From NCBI GenBank assembly GCA_963817615.1, contig CAWFPH010000001.1, positions 62,001-126,000 on the forward strand: DNA of 64,000 nt, in the 5' to 3' direction. The DNA is from FEN-1219 sp963817615 (GTDB lineage Bacteria; Pseudomonadota; Gammaproteobacteria; Steroidobacterales; Rariloculaceae). Below, one piece after another: positions 1-10,378 of the stretch; within the stretch, counting starts at the first letter, position 1; each line of letters opens with the position of its first letter. The notes below the pieces were generated by a model that did no database searches, was not told where the DNA came from, and saw only the letters and a list, made by a program, of their open reading frames with translations. The position numbers were made by a program, and so were the translations under genes.

Positions 1-1
1 T

Positions 2-832
2 TACCGCTACAACGGCGGCTTCGCGATCCGGCAGGCGCCCGGCATCGTGGTCTTCGACATCGAAATGATTCACGAGTCGCGCATCATTCACATGGACGGC
101 CGTCCGGCCCCCTCGCCGAAGGTCAAGCAGTACTTGGGCTACTCGCGCGGGCACTGGGAAGGCGGCACCCTCGTCGTCGAGACGACGAACTACAAGGAGG
201 GTCCGCCGATGATCAACCTCGCGGTCGTCGGCTCGCCGCCCGGCAATCGCTTCCCGATGAGCGATCAGATGAAGACGACGGAGCGCATCACGCGGCTGAA
301 CGACGACTGGTTCCTCTACGAGATCAAGACGGAGGACCCGGTGGTGCTCACGCGCTCGTTCACGGTGCGCTATCCCATGCGCAACGACCCGTCGTACTGG
401 TGGCCGGAGTACGCCTGCCACGAGGACAACACGATCATCCCGAACTACGTCTCCACGAACCGCTACGAGCGCGCGCATCCGGCGAACGAGGAGGCGAAGC
501 CGATCGAGGTGACGCCGTCCGTTGCGGATGCTCTGGCCGGCAAGTGGGTCGGCCGCCCGCGCATCGTGACGGTGGATGACGACATCGAGCTGCAGTTCAC
601 GAAGAACAAGGACGGCACGGTCGTCGGCAAGCTCATCGGCACGAGCTTCGGCAAGATCGACAAGCCGCTGCGCGACTTCAAGGTCATGGACCGCGAGTTG
701 CGCTTCCAGTTGCCGAACACTAATCCGTGGAGCTTCGCAGGCAAGCTCGCCGATGACGGCACCATCGTCGGCATCGTGAGCAGCGCCCAAGGCGGGCTGC
801 CCATCACGTTCAAGCGCACGTCGGGCGGCTGA
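2..832 (+). CDS. Hypothetical protein, C-terminal part (5' end outside window)
   Basis: The reading frame is already open at base 2 and ends at TGA 830-832, so about 276 residues of a longer protein are visible. The internal GTG at 47 is not a convincing start because coding continues upstream of it. The segment contains the pattern HMDGRPAP...GYSRGHWEGGTLVVETTNY followed by a YACHEDN-type motif. I recognise this combination from an abundant but uncharacterised family of secreted proteins in soil Proteobacteria and Acidobacteria. No catalytic motif is visible and I assign no function. The gene is convergent with the M61 peptidase and a GC-rich hairpin lies between their stop codons. Confidence 0.75.
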   Translation, partial: YRYNGGFAIRQAPGIVVFDIEMIHESRIIHMDGRPAPSPKVKQYLGYSRGHWEGGTLVVETTNYKEGPPMINLAVVGSPPGNRFPMSDQMKTTERITRLNDDWFLYEIKTEDPVVLTRSFTVRYPMRNDPSYWWPEYACHEDNTIIPNYVSTNRYERAHPANEEAKPIEVTPSVADALAGKWVGRPRIVTVDDDIELQFTKNKDGTVVGKLIGTSFGKIDKPLRDFKVMDRELRFQLPNTNPWSFAGKLADDGTIVGIVSSAQGGLPITFKRTSGG

Positions 833-859
833 CGCCGACCTCGTGCGGCGCATCCTCCG

Positions 860-896
860 GGGCCCGCGCTTCGCATTCGATGCGGAACGCGGGCCC
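860..896. terminator. GC-rich hairpin between convergent genes
   Basis: GGGCCCGCG at 860-868 pairs perfectly with CGCGGGCCC at 888-896, and the inner bases (TTCGCAT against ATGCGGAA) extend the stem with one bulge. It lies between the stops of the first gene (832) and the M61 gene (899). There is no long T-tract on either strand, so a role as a bidirectional terminator is inferred from position and structure only. Confidence 0.5.
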
Positions 897-898
897 GG

Positions 899-2770
899 CT
901 ATTTCACGAGCGGCGTAAGCACCGCCGCGAGCTCGTCGGCGGCGTTCGCGGCGCGCACGAGGTGCGGGTAGCGCGGCCCGTCGAAATACTCGACGTCGAA
1001 CGTCTTGAAGTAGTCCGCGCTCTCGACGAGCAGCGCGATTGGCGTATGTCCGTGCTGCGCTTGAGCGAGCGCATCGTCGAGCACTTCGGCCGCGTATCTT
1101 CTGCCGTTCACGGCGACGAGCTTCATCCCGGGGCTCACGCCCGCTTTCGCGGCCGGACCACCTTCGACGGTGTCGACGATCGTGGCGTCCTTGTCGATGC
1201 TCAAGCCTATCGACCACTCGCGGTCTATTCCCTTCGAGCGCTTTTCGCGGAGCGCGACCGCGTCGTTCTTCTCGGCCGTGTACTCGAGCCGCCACCCGCT
1301 GCGGTCGAGTGCGCTCGCGAGCGCGCGCGTGTCGGGGGCGTCGAGATGCCGCCGGATGAACGCTCGCCAGTCGTTCGGCGCGATTCGCGCGAGCGCTGCA
1401 TAGACGTCCGCCTCTTTGTAGGGCTTGACGGCGGGCTCGCCGGCCGGGCCCGCGTAGAACGCCTTCATGAAGTCCGCGAGCGTCGCTTGGCCGCCGCTCC
1501 TAGCGCGCAGCTCCTCGTCGACGTCGTACCAAAGGAAGATCGATGCGTCGTAGAAGTCGGTGCCGCGCCGCGCGGACTCCCAGGACGAGGACGTCTCGTA
1601 GAGCGCTTGTGCCGCAACGGCCGTGTCGGCGAGCGGCCGCCAGCGCGCACCCGGCTCGTTCTCGAAGTACGCCGCGAGCGCGGCAAGCTGCTCGCGGTAG
1701 AGCTTCGGCGTGATCAGGCCGGCGCGCGTGGCGAGCACGTCGCCCCAGAACTCCGTGAGCCCTTCGTAGACCCACAGGAGCGAGGCGTCCATCGGCTTCT
1801 GGTAGTCCGGCGAAAGCAGCCCCGCCGGCCGGCGATATTTGCCGTTCCAGCTGTGCACGTACTCGTGGCCGAGCAGGCTCGCCACGTTCATCCGCGTGTC
1901 GTCATCGAGCAGTGCGCGCTCCTCGCGGCGATCGTCGCTCGACTCGTGGTGCTCGAGCCCGAAGTGCGCGACGTAGTCGGACAGCGACAAGAGCCAGGTG
2001 TAATGCCGGTACATCCGCGTGCCGAACAGCGCGCCGGCCTCGGCCACGAGTCTGCCGTACCCTGCCGCGAAGTCGTCCGGGATCTCGAGCGCGGCGGCGC
2101 TGTCGGCTACGATCGAGATCGCGTGCTCGATGTCGGGCCGCGGCGCCGACCCCGCGAGCCGCACGAGCTTCGCGTAACGGCCCATTTGCACCGGCGAGTC
2201 GATCAGGCGCTCGATCGAGGCAGTTTCGAACGTGTAGGAATTGGCGGCGCCCGCCGTCGCCGCGAGCGCGCTCACGACCGTCCAGCCGGCCGGTGCGGTG
2301 ACCGTCGCGTCGATCGGCACGTTCGCTGCATCGATGCCCTGGGGAAACAGCAGGAACTCGTTCCACGGTAGGATCGCAAGCTGGTCGGTGCTGGTCGGTG
2401 CGCCGGTGAAATCGCCACCCGCCGTCGTGAGTCCCGTTTCCATCGCGATGTCCAGCCGCGCGGTGCCCGGCGGAACCGTGAGGCGCAGCGCGTAGAGATC
2501 GAGCGGGTCGCGTGACCACTGCAGCTCGCGGCCGTTCGCGCGGATCGTCAAGCCGATGATGCTCTCGAGCGGGCCCGTGGGGCCGTGCTCGCCCGGTATC
2601 CACTGCGGATACACGAGCGTGAGCGATCCCGGTTTCACTGGAATGACGAGCTCGGTGTGCACGCGTTTGCTTTGCACGTCGCGCGCGTCGACCTTCACGG
2701 TGTAGTCGGCCGCGTTCGCGGCGGCGCCCGCGAGGAGCGCAGCGAGGCACAAAGGTCGCTCGAGACGCAT
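899..2770 (-). CDS. M61 family metallopeptidase (glycyl aminopeptidase-like) with PDZ domain
   Basis: Predicted 623-residue periplasmic zinc peptidase. The ATG at 2770 is chosen because it opens directly onto a signal peptide (MRLERPLCLAALLAGAAANA); the frame is open further upstream but that part looks non-coding. The zinc motif HEYVH (codons at 1853-1867, about residues 302-306) is followed by SWN, as in M61 enzymes. The downstream segment YEGLTEFWGDVLATRAG carries the conserved glutamate region. A PDZ domain with AGVSPGMKLVAVNG lies near residues 535-555. Members of this family cleave N-terminal glycine or alanine; the substrate here is unknown. Its promoter must lie within or near the 5' end of the divergent HlyD gene, about 185 bases away. 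Confidence 0.88.
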   Translation of the reverse strand: MRLERPLCLAALLAGAAANAADYTVKVDARDVQSKRVHTELVIPVKPGSLTLVYPQWIPGEHGPTGPLESIIGLTIRANGRELQWSRDPLDLYALRLTVPPGTARLDIAMETGLTTAGGDFTGAPTSTDQLAILPWNEFLLFPQGIDAANVPIDATVTAPAGWTVVSALAATAGAANSYTFETASIERLIDSPVQMGRYAKLVRLAGSAPRPDIEHAISIVADSAAALEIPDDFAAGYGRLVAEAGALFGTRMYRHYTWLLSLSDYVAHFGLEHHESSDDRREERALLDDDTRMNVASLLGHEYVHSWNGKYRRPAGLLSPDYQKPMDASLLWVYEGLTEFWGDVLATRAGLITPKLYREQLAALAAYFENEPGARWRPLADTAVAAQALYETSSSWESARRGTDFYDASIFLWYDVDEELRARSGGQATLADFMKAFYAGPAGEPAVKPYKEADVYAALARIAPNDWRAFIRRHLDAPDTRALASALDRSGWRLEYTAEKNDAVALREKRSKGIDREWSIGLSIDKDATIVDTVEGGPAAKAGVSPGMKLVAVNGRRYAAEVLDDALAQAQHGHTPIALLVESADYFKTFDVEYFDGPRYPHLVRAANAADELAAVLTPLVK

Positions 2771-2954
2771 GGCATTTCCTTCGACGGTGCTGGGTCCGTC
2801 ATGGGCGATGGATCGGCCGATTGTACCGCCCGCTCCGGCCCGTCGAGCGGGCGTTGCCGAGTTGCGGATGGCTGCCGTGCGCGGCTCCGGGGCCTTGGTG
2901 AAACAGCGGCTCCCGCGCAAACTAGTGCCGCTTGAAGTTGTCGATCGCCCAACA

Positions 2955-5087
2955 ATGAAAAGACGCTTGCCCTTGCTCGCAGTCCTCGTGATCCTCATCG
3001 GTGCCGCCGTCTATTACTTCGCGTTGCGGCGGCCCACGTCGATCGTGCTCACGGGTGTGGTCATGACCGACGACGTGCGCGTCGGCTCCATGATTCAGGG
3101 CCGGGTCGAGGAGCTCGACGTGCAGCCCGGCGATACCGTCGAGAAGGGCGCGCTGCTCGCGCGCATTCAGCCGCAGGAGGCGAAGGCCGACGTCGAGTTC
3201 TACAAGAATACGCAGGACGCGTCTGCCGCCGCGGTCGACGAGGCCGCGGCACAGCTCAAGTTCCTCGAGATGCAAACGCGCGAGCAGATTCGTCAGGCCG
3301 AGGCGAACGTGGCCGCGACGCGTGCCCAGGTGCAGCAGGCCGACGCCGATCTCGAGAACGCCGATCTCAAGTTCAAGCGCGAGCGCGATCTGCGCGATCG
3401 GCAGCTGAACTCGGAGGAGGCGCTCGATCTCGCGCGCACGAGCTATCAGAGCGCCAAGGCGCACGCGAACGCGCTCGAGAAGCAGGTGCAAGCGGCGGAA
3501 GCCGCACTTGCGCTCGCGCAGGCGAACGCCGAGCAGATCGACGCTCGCAAGGCTGCTTTGTCGACCGCCAATCAACAGCTCGCGGCGGCCGGCGCTCAGA
3601 CCGAGAAGGCGAAGGTGCGGCTCGACTACACCGAGGTGCGCGCGCCCGTGCCGGGAACCGTCGACGTGCGCGCGGCGCTCGCGGGCGAGGTCGTGAATCC
3701 GGGCCAAACCATCGTCACGCTGATCGATCCCGATGATCTCTGGGTGCGCGCGGATGTCGAGGAAAGCTACATCGATCGCGTGCATCTCGGCGACGAGCTC
3801 GCGGTGCGGCTGCCTTCGGGCGGCGAGCGGCGCTGCAACGTATTCTTCCGCGGCGTGGACGCGGACTACGCGACGCAGCGCGACGTGAGCCGCACGAAGC
3901 GCGACATCAAGACGTTCGAGGTGCGACTGCGCTGCGACAACTCGGACCGCAGCTTGGCGCTCGGCATGACGGCGTACGTCACGCTGCCGCTCGCGGCGCC
4001 GGCCACGGCCCGCGCGCCCCGCGGCGCCGGCGCCTCGCTAGCGGAGCGCGGTCGAATCGGCATGGGAGCTTTGCCTGCAACTCCACCGAACGGCGTGGTG
4101 CTCGACGTCGAGGTAGACGGTCTCACGAAGCGCTTCGGCGACTTCTGCGCGGTCGATCGGCTGAGCTTCTCGGTCAAGCACGGCGAGGTGTTCGGTCTGC
4201 TCGGGCCGAACGGCGCGGGCAAGTCCACGCTGATCCGCATGCTCACCACGCTCGTGCCGCCGACCTCGGGCAGCGCGCGCGTCAACGGCTTCGACGTGGC
4301 GGCGGCGCCGAACGAAGTCCGCAAGGCGATCGGCGTGATCCCGCAGGCGATGACCAGCGATCTCGATTTGAGCGCGGAAGAGAACATGAGCATCTTCGCG
4401 AAGCTCTACGGTCTGCCGCGAGCCCAGCGCCGTGAGACGATCCATGCGCTGCTCGAGGCCGTGGACTTGCTGCAATGGGCCGACAAGCCCGTGAAGAATT
4501 TTTCGGGCGGCATGCGGCGGCGGCTCGAGATCGCGCGCGGGCTCGTCCACGAGCCGAAGATCTTCTTTCTCGACGAGCCGACGACGGGTCTCGATCCCGT
4601 CTCGCGCGTGGGCGTGTGGCAGATGCTCGACAAGCTGCGTACCGAGCGGGACCTCACGGTGATCCTCACGACTCACTACATGGAGGAGGCGGACAAGCTC
4701 TGCGACCGCATCGCGATCGTGGATCACGGCAAGCTGGTCGCGCTCGACTCGCCGCTCAAGCTCAAGGCGTCGATCCCGGGCAAGAACGTGCTCGAGGTCA
4801 GCTTCGCCGAGGTGCCGGCGGGTTGGCCGGAGACGCTCGCGGCGCTGCCCGACGTCGCGGAGGTGAAGGCCGAGGACAAGGTGTTCCGGTTGTCGTCTCA
4901 CAACGGGCCGCGCACGACGGTTGCGCTGATGGACGCGGCGCGGCAGGCCGGCGTCGCGGTCACGTCGCTGTCGGTGCAGAGCACGACGCTCGACGACGTG
5001 TTCGTGCACTACACCGGCCGCCAGCTACGCGATTCGCTGCAAGCCGCGAACCCGGCAGAGAGCCAAGTCATGATCAGGCGTCAGTAG
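2955..5087 (+). CDS. HlyD-type membrane fusion protein joined in frame to an ABC ATPase
   Basis: One uninterrupted 710-codon frame holds two normally separate proteins. Residues 1 to about 360 form an HlyD/YbhG-like adaptor: an N-terminal membrane anchor (LLAVLVILIGAAVYYFAL), a lipoyl-like segment, a long coiled coil and a beta-barrel. From about residue 375 follows an ABC ATPase of the multidrug/ABC-2 type, with Walker A GPNGAGKS (about 416), signature FSGGMRRR (about 516), Walker B FFLDEPTTGLDP and H-loop TTHYMEEA. A possible separate ATPase start is ATG 4062. The start at ATG 2955 is where the membrane anchor begins. The permease starts 4 bases downstream, so the three parts form a YbhG/F/S-R-like exporter. 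The fusion is topologically odd, since the adaptor belongs in the periplasm and the ATPase in the cytoplasm. A single extra base upstream of an out-of-frame TAG (4039-4041) could explain it. Confidence 0.85.
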   Translation: MKRRLPLLAVLVILIGAAVYYFALRRPTSIVLTGVVMTDDVRVGSMIQGRVEELDVQPGDTVEKGALLARIQPQEAKADVEFYKNTQDASAAAVDEAAAQLKFLEMQTREQIRQAEANVAATRAQVQQADADLENADLKFKRERDLRDRQLNSEEALDLARTSYQSAKAHANALEKQVQAAEAALALAQANAEQIDARKAALSTANQQLAAAGAQTEKAKVRLDYTEVRAPVPGTVDVRAALAGEVVNPGQTIVTLIDPDDLWVRADVEESYIDRVHLGDELAVRLPSGGERRCNVFFRGVDADYATQRDVSRTKRDIKTFEVRLRCDNSDRSLALGMTAYVTLPLAAPATARAPRGAGASLAERGRIGMGALPATPPNGVVLDVEVDGLTKRFGDFCAVDRLSFSVKHGEVFGLLGPNGAGKSTLIRMLTTLVPPTSGSARVNGFDVAAAPNEVRKAIGVIPQAMTSDLDLSAEENMSIFAKLYGLPRAQRRETIHALLEAVDLLQWADKPVKNFSGGMRRRLEIARGLVHEPKIFFLDEPTTGLDPVSRVGVWQMLDKLRTERDLTVILTTHYMEEADKLCDRIAIVDHGKLVALDSPLKLKASIPGKNVLEVSFAEVPAGWPETLAALPDVAEVKAEDKVFRLSSHNGPRTTVALMDAARQAGVAVTSLSVQSTTLDDVFVHYTGRQLRDSLQAANPAESQVMIRRQ

Positions 5088-5091
5088 GGCG

Positions 5092-6204
5092 ATGCACCGT
5101 ATCTGGGCCATCGTCGAACGCGATTTGCGCCGATTCCGGCGCAGCCCGACGCTCGTGATCGTGTCGATCTTCATGCCGATCGTGCAGCTGCTCGTGCTCG
5201 GCTATGCGTTCGGCGGGAAGGTCCGCAACCTCGAGCTCGGCGTCGTCGATGCCGACCACCACGTGCCCGCGATCACGCTCGAGGGCATGTTCAACGCAGT
5301 CGCGGCGAATGCGAAGACCTTCAAGACCACGCCGTATCCCGACGAGGCCTCGGCCATGGCCGACCTGCGCACGGGACGCATCAACGGCGTGCTCAGCATT
5401 CCGCCTGATTTTTCGCGCGATCTCTTGGTCGGCAACGATCCGAAGATCGCGCTGATCGAGGACAACACCGATCAGTTCAGCTCTTCCGCGCTTGCCGGCA
5501 GCCTCGGGCAGCTGCTCGGCGACTACAACGCCGACGCCGTCGCGCCGCGCATGGCCGGTAAGGCCGCGCTCTCGATCGTCGAGGTGTATCCGTACGTGCC
5601 GTATATCCAGTTCCTGCTGCCGGGTACGATCGTGCTCGCGATCTTCGTCTCCGCGATGATCGGCGGCGGCATCATCTTCATCGACGACAAGGCACGCGGT
5701 CTGCACGAAGGCTATCTCGTGACGCCGATCAGCAAGTTCGAGCTGATCCTGGGATTCAATCTCGCGGGCGTGATCAAAGCCGCGATCGCGGGCTTGGTGC
5801 TCGTGACGCTCGGCTCCGTGATCGCCGGCATCCCGGACCCTCTGAATCTATTCCGGCTCGTGCGGTTGCTCGTGCTCGTCGTGCTCACGGCGCTCACACT
5901 GATCAGCATGATGTTCCTGCTGATGGTGCGCGTGAGCGACCCGCTCGTGCCGCGCGCGGTGTTCGGCGTGCTCAATACCGTGCTGTTCTTCCCCAGCGGC
6001 GCGGTGTATCCGACCAACGCGTTCCCGTCGTGGATGAAGGCGATCACGGTGGTCGATCCGTTCACTTATGCCGTGCACGGCTTCAAGTCGCTCGTGCTGA
6101 AGGACACGAGCCTGCTTGCGATCGCCTCGGACGTGGGTTTTCTCGCGGCTTTCACCGTCATCGCGATGGGCGCGGCGACGCTGCTGTTCAAGCGGTCGTT
6201 GTAG
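5092..6204 (+). CDS. ABC-2 type transporter permease
   Basis: A 370-residue inner-membrane permease partnering the ATPase domain immediately upstream, with a 4-base gap and presumably one transcript. An N-terminal cytoplasmic segment (WAIVERDLRRFRRSPTLV) leads into the first membrane helix. A large extracytoplasmic loop follows, then a cluster of five hydrophobic helices in the C-terminal half (IQFLLPGTIVLAIFVSAMIG onward). This is the layout of the ABC2_membrane_3 family (YbhS/YbhR, DrrB-like). Only one permease gene is present, so a homodimer is likely. The substrate is unknown; hydrophobic drugs or lipids are typical of the family. Confidence 0.9.
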   Translation: MHRIWAIVERDLRRFRRSPTLVIVSIFMPIVQLLVLGYAFGGKVRNLELGVVDADHHVPAITLEGMFNAVAANAKTFKTTPYPDEASAMADLRTGRINGVLSIPPDFSRDLLVGNDPKIALIEDNTDQFSSSALAGSLGQLLGDYNADAVAPRMAGKAALSIVEVYPYVPYIQFLLPGTIVLAIFVSAMIGGGIIFIDDKARGLHEGYLVTPISKFELILGFNLAGVIKAAIAGLVLVTLGSVIAGIPDPLNLFRLVRLLVLVVLTALTLISMMFLLMVRVSDPLVPRAVFGVLNTVLFFPSGAVYPTNAFPSWMKAITVVDPFTYAVHGFKSLVLKDTSLLAIASDVGFLAAFTVIAMGAATLLFKRSL

Positions 6205-6299
6205 CCGCCCGCCGGCGTTGGAACGGCGGCGCCGATCGAAGTCGATTCGGCCGCACGGCGATCGGTCGGGCGACCTCGAGGCCGTTTTGCCGGATGCCG

Positions 6300-7685
<1,386 letters not shown>

Positions 7686-7861
7686 CGCCGGCCTCTCCGC
7701 ACGGCGGAGCGCTGTAGGCTCGCCAGCCGGCCGTTGGGCGGCGGCGTGCGCCAAGGGAGATGCGTGGCCATACGAACCGGCGAGCAACATCCGTACCAGC
7801 GCCCGCCGGGCTGGGTGAGCCGACGGGCTGCGATGAAAACCGTTCCGCTTGCGGAGCTCGA

Positions 7862-7896
7862 CGATATATCGCACGATATGTTCTGTCGATATAGCG
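7862..7896. promoter_or_regulatory. Putative PadR operator: CGATATATCG palindrome plus related half-sites
   Basis: A perfect 10-base palindrome CGATATATCG at 7862-7871 is followed by CGATAT at 7874-7879 and TCGATATAGCG at 7886-7896. AT-rich dyads of this kind are unusual in this GC-rich sequence and sit just upstream of the padR-like gene. PadR proteins commonly bind AT-rich inverted repeats and autoregulate. The assignment rests on position and symmetry, not on a demonstrated site. Confidence 0.5.
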
Positions 7897-7924
7897 TCCG
7901 GTCGATCGGAAGGAGCGTAACCCT

Positions 7925-8482
7925 ATGACCCGGAAGGATTGGGGAGATTTCGGCGAATTCATGAGCGCCGGTTTCGGGCCGCGCGCGTGGGGCTTGCGGG
8001 GCGGGCCGCGGCGCCACCGGCGCTCGGGTCGTTGGTTCGAGCCGGGCGAGATGCGGCTCGTGATCTTGCGGCTCGTTCGCGAAAAGCCGCGGCACGGCTA
8101 CGAGATCATGAAGGCGCTCGAGGAGCGGCTGCACGGCTGCTACACGCCGTCGGCCGGCACGGTCTATCCGACGCTGCAGCTGCTCGAGGACCAGGGCTAC
8201 GTGCGCATCGTCGAAGAGGACGGCAAGAAGGTCTATCACATCACGCCCGAGGGCGAGGGTTTCCTCGACGAGAATCAGGACGTGCTGTCTGAGATCGGCG
8301 AGCGCATCAAGGATGCGATGCACGGCGTGGCCGGCGGCGCGCTCGGCGACGTGAACGTCGCCTTCGCGCATCTCGCGAAGCGCGTGTTTCGCGAGGCCTG
8401 GCGCAGCGGTCCCGACAGCGAGCGCACCGCGAAGATCGCGGAGGTGCTGCGGCGGGCGCTCGCCGACATCGAGGCGCTCTAG
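7925..8482 (+). CDS. PadR family transcriptional regulator
   Basis: A 185-residue DNA-binding repressor of the PadR family. AGGAG at 7911-7915 lies 9 bases ahead of ATG 7925. After a basic Gly/Arg-rich leader (about residues 1-40), the winged-helix domain reads MRLVILRLVREKPRHGYEIM, then YTPSAGTVYPTLQLLEDQGY and KKVYHITPEGEGFL; all three are family hallmarks. The C-terminal segment is an alpha-helical dimerisation region. It is divergent from the DUF2254 gene, and the palindromic cluster upstream suggests autoregulation and co-regulation of that neighbour. The inducer is unknown. Confidence 0.92.
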   Translation: MTRKDWGDFGEFMSAGFGPRAWGLRGGPRRHRRSGRWFEPGEMRLVILRLVREKPRHGYEIMKALEERLHGCYTPSAGTVYPTLQLLEDQGYVRIVEEDGKKVYHITPEGEGFLDENQDVLSEIGERIKDAMHGVAGGALGDVNVAFAHLAKRVFREAWRSGPDSERTAKIAEVLRRALADIEAL

Positions 8483-8540
8483 CCGCGCTCGAGGTGTCGC
8501 ACGGCCGCTTGCGCGTCGGACGATGCGGCGCGGCGCACGC

Positions 8541-9887
8541 TCAAAGGCGCGCGGGGGCGGGCAGCGCCGACACCCCGAGGTCGCGGTAGATGCGCAGCAT
8601 CCGCTCTCGATAAGCCGCGGCGGTAAAGCTCGTCTCGACCCAGCGCCGGCCCGCTCGGCCCATCTCGGACGTTGCTCCATCCGACTGGCGATCCAACCGG
8701 GCTAGCGCTGCCGCGAGCGAGTGCTCGTCGCCGCTGACGAAGGTGAGACCCGTCTCACCGTCTCGGATCAGCTCGGGAATGCCGCCGATGCTTGCGCCGA
8801 TGACGGGCTTGCCGAGTGCGTACGCTTCCAAGACGCTCATGGGCGCGTTCTCGTACCACTCCGACGGCAATACGACCGCGCGCGCGGCGCGCACCGCGTC
8901 GTGCAGGGCCTCGCCGGTCAGATAGCCGAGAAACGCGGCATCGACGCCCAATTCGTGCGCCAGTTGCCGCAACTCTGCTTGCTGCGGTCCGGTGCCGGCG
9001 ATCGAGACCTTGCATCCGGCTCGCGCCGCCGCCCGGAGCAGAGTGGCAATGCCCTTTTCACGCGAGACACGGCCGAAATAGAGGAACCCGGATCCCTTGG
9101 AATATTGCGGTCGGTACCGCTCAGGGTCGATGAAGTTCGGGACGTGCTCGAACGAGGATCTCGGCCAACCCCACTCGACGAGCTTGTCGAGGTAGAAGCG
9201 GCTCGGCACGACGAAGCGGCTCACGCCCTCACGATAAGAGCCCAGCAGTCGATGCAGCACGGCCTCGACCATCATCAGCGCGCTGAGACCGGCCGACCCT
9301 TTGATGCACCGATGCAGCAGCACGTTGTGCAAGCGCCCGCCGCGGCAGCGCTCGCAAATCCCGTCCGGCGCCAACATGTTATAGGCGGGACACGCGATCT
9401 TCAGATCGTGCAGGGTCAGAACCGTCGGGATCCGCCGGCTTTTCAACACGCCCAATATCGACGGTGAGATATGGTGGTAGATGTTGTGAGCGTGACAGAC
9501 GTCCGGCTTGACGGCGTCCAACAGCCGCTCGAGCTTGCTTCTCGCTTCGAGCGAATAGACGACCTTCGGAATACGCGCTAATTTTTGCGGCAGCGAATAG
9601 CGCTCGCCGAACTCGATCTCGTCGACGAAGTAATCCGCCCATGGAGTGTCGAAATTCTGCGGGTGCTTCATCGCGAACGGAACGACGTTCCAGCCTCGAG
9701 CCTCGAACATCCGCGCGTGCTCGAGGAACACGGATTCCGCTCCGCCGCGATAGTAGTAGTAGTTGTTGATTGCGAGCAGCGTCGGCGCCGTAAGGCGTTG
9801 CTCGACCGGCGCTGATCGCAACAGCGCGGGAGCTGCGCCGTCTTGCGGCACCAGCGCTTCGACGTGGTCGGCGGAGCGACGCACCAT
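8541..9887 (-). CDS. GT4 family glycosyltransferase
   Basis: A glycosyltransferase of about 448 residues with a GT-B fold. The N-terminal domain begins LLAINNYYYYRGGAESVFLEHARMF, the usual RGGAE donor of GT4 enzymes. The C-terminal domain has FLYFGRVSREKGIATLLRAA and the nucleotide-sugar loop PSEWYENAPMSVLEAYALGKP with its paired glutamates. A CPAYN...CERCRGG segment with several cysteines sits mid-protein. The start is uncertain: the frame is open up to 10121, and I chose ATG 9887 as the nearest methionine before the conserved domain. It probably acts on surface polysaccharide; acceptor and donor are unknown. It is convergent with padR and divergent from the methyltransferase. Confidence 0.88.
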   Translation of the reverse strand: MVRRSADHVEALVPQDGAAPALLRSAPVEQRLTAPTLLAINNYYYYRGGAESVFLEHARMFEARGWNVVPFAMKHPQNFDTPWADYFVDEIEFGERYSLPQKLARIPKVVYSLEARSKLERLLDAVKPDVCHAHNIYHHISPSILGVLKSRRIPTVLTLHDLKIACPAYNMLAPDGICERCRGGRLHNVLLHRCIKGSAGLSALMMVEAVLHRLLGSYREGVSRFVVPSRFYLDKLVEWGWPRSSFEHVPNFIDPERYRPQYSKGSGFLYFGRVSREKGIATLLRAAARAGCKVSIAGTGPQQAELRQLAHELGVDAAFLGYLTGEALHDAVRAARAVVLPSEWYENAPMSVLEAYALGKPVIGASIGGIPELIRDGETGLTFVSGDEHSLAAALARLDRQSDGATSEMGRAGRRWVETSFTAAAYRERMLRIYRDLGVSALPAPARL

Positions 9888-10378
9888 CGCCGGCCTACCG
9901 CAAGATTCGACGTCGCTGCCGTGCCGCACCGACGGAGCGAAGACTATTGACGCGGCTGCGGAGCGGGCGCTCGCCCGGTTCGAGGTCGGTCGGCGATTCG
10001 CCGGGGTGCAGAGCGCACTCGACGGTCCGTCGAACGGAGGCGGAATGGCATAGCCGCCGCAGGTCATAGGCCGTGACAATTTCCAAAAGCTGGCTCCAAA
10101 AATTGCACGCCGGCGGCGCACGCTCGGGCCTCGCCGACCCGCGGCGAGCCGCTCCCGCGTTGCGCCGGGCTAACGAACGGATTCGTAACGCGGCAGTTCG
10201 ATCCCCATGGCCCAGCCGCTGCAATATCCAGACCACAGCCTCTGCCGGACTTCGGTCGGGCTGCGCCGGAGGGGCGTAAGCACCGTCGATCCACCGTTCG
10301 CGGGACAGCGGGCGAGGCCGATAGGACCGCGGGAGGCGGCCGGCGGTGGTGGCACGCAATTTGGACGGCGCTCGCAGG
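9888..10378. other. Intergenic region, no gene recognised
   Basis: A 491-base divergent spacer between the glycosyltransferase and the methyltransferase. The overlapping open frames have no recognisable domains or good ribosome-binding sites. The glycosyltransferase frame stays open to 10121, so an N-terminal extension of that protein cannot be excluded. I see no clear promoter, repeat or hairpin. Confidence 0.5.

Noticed and set aside
962..2371. Long plus-strand open frame opposite the M61 peptidase
   Set aside because: Shadow of the real minus-strand gene: no domain, high Arg content typical of antisense frames in GC-rich DNA.
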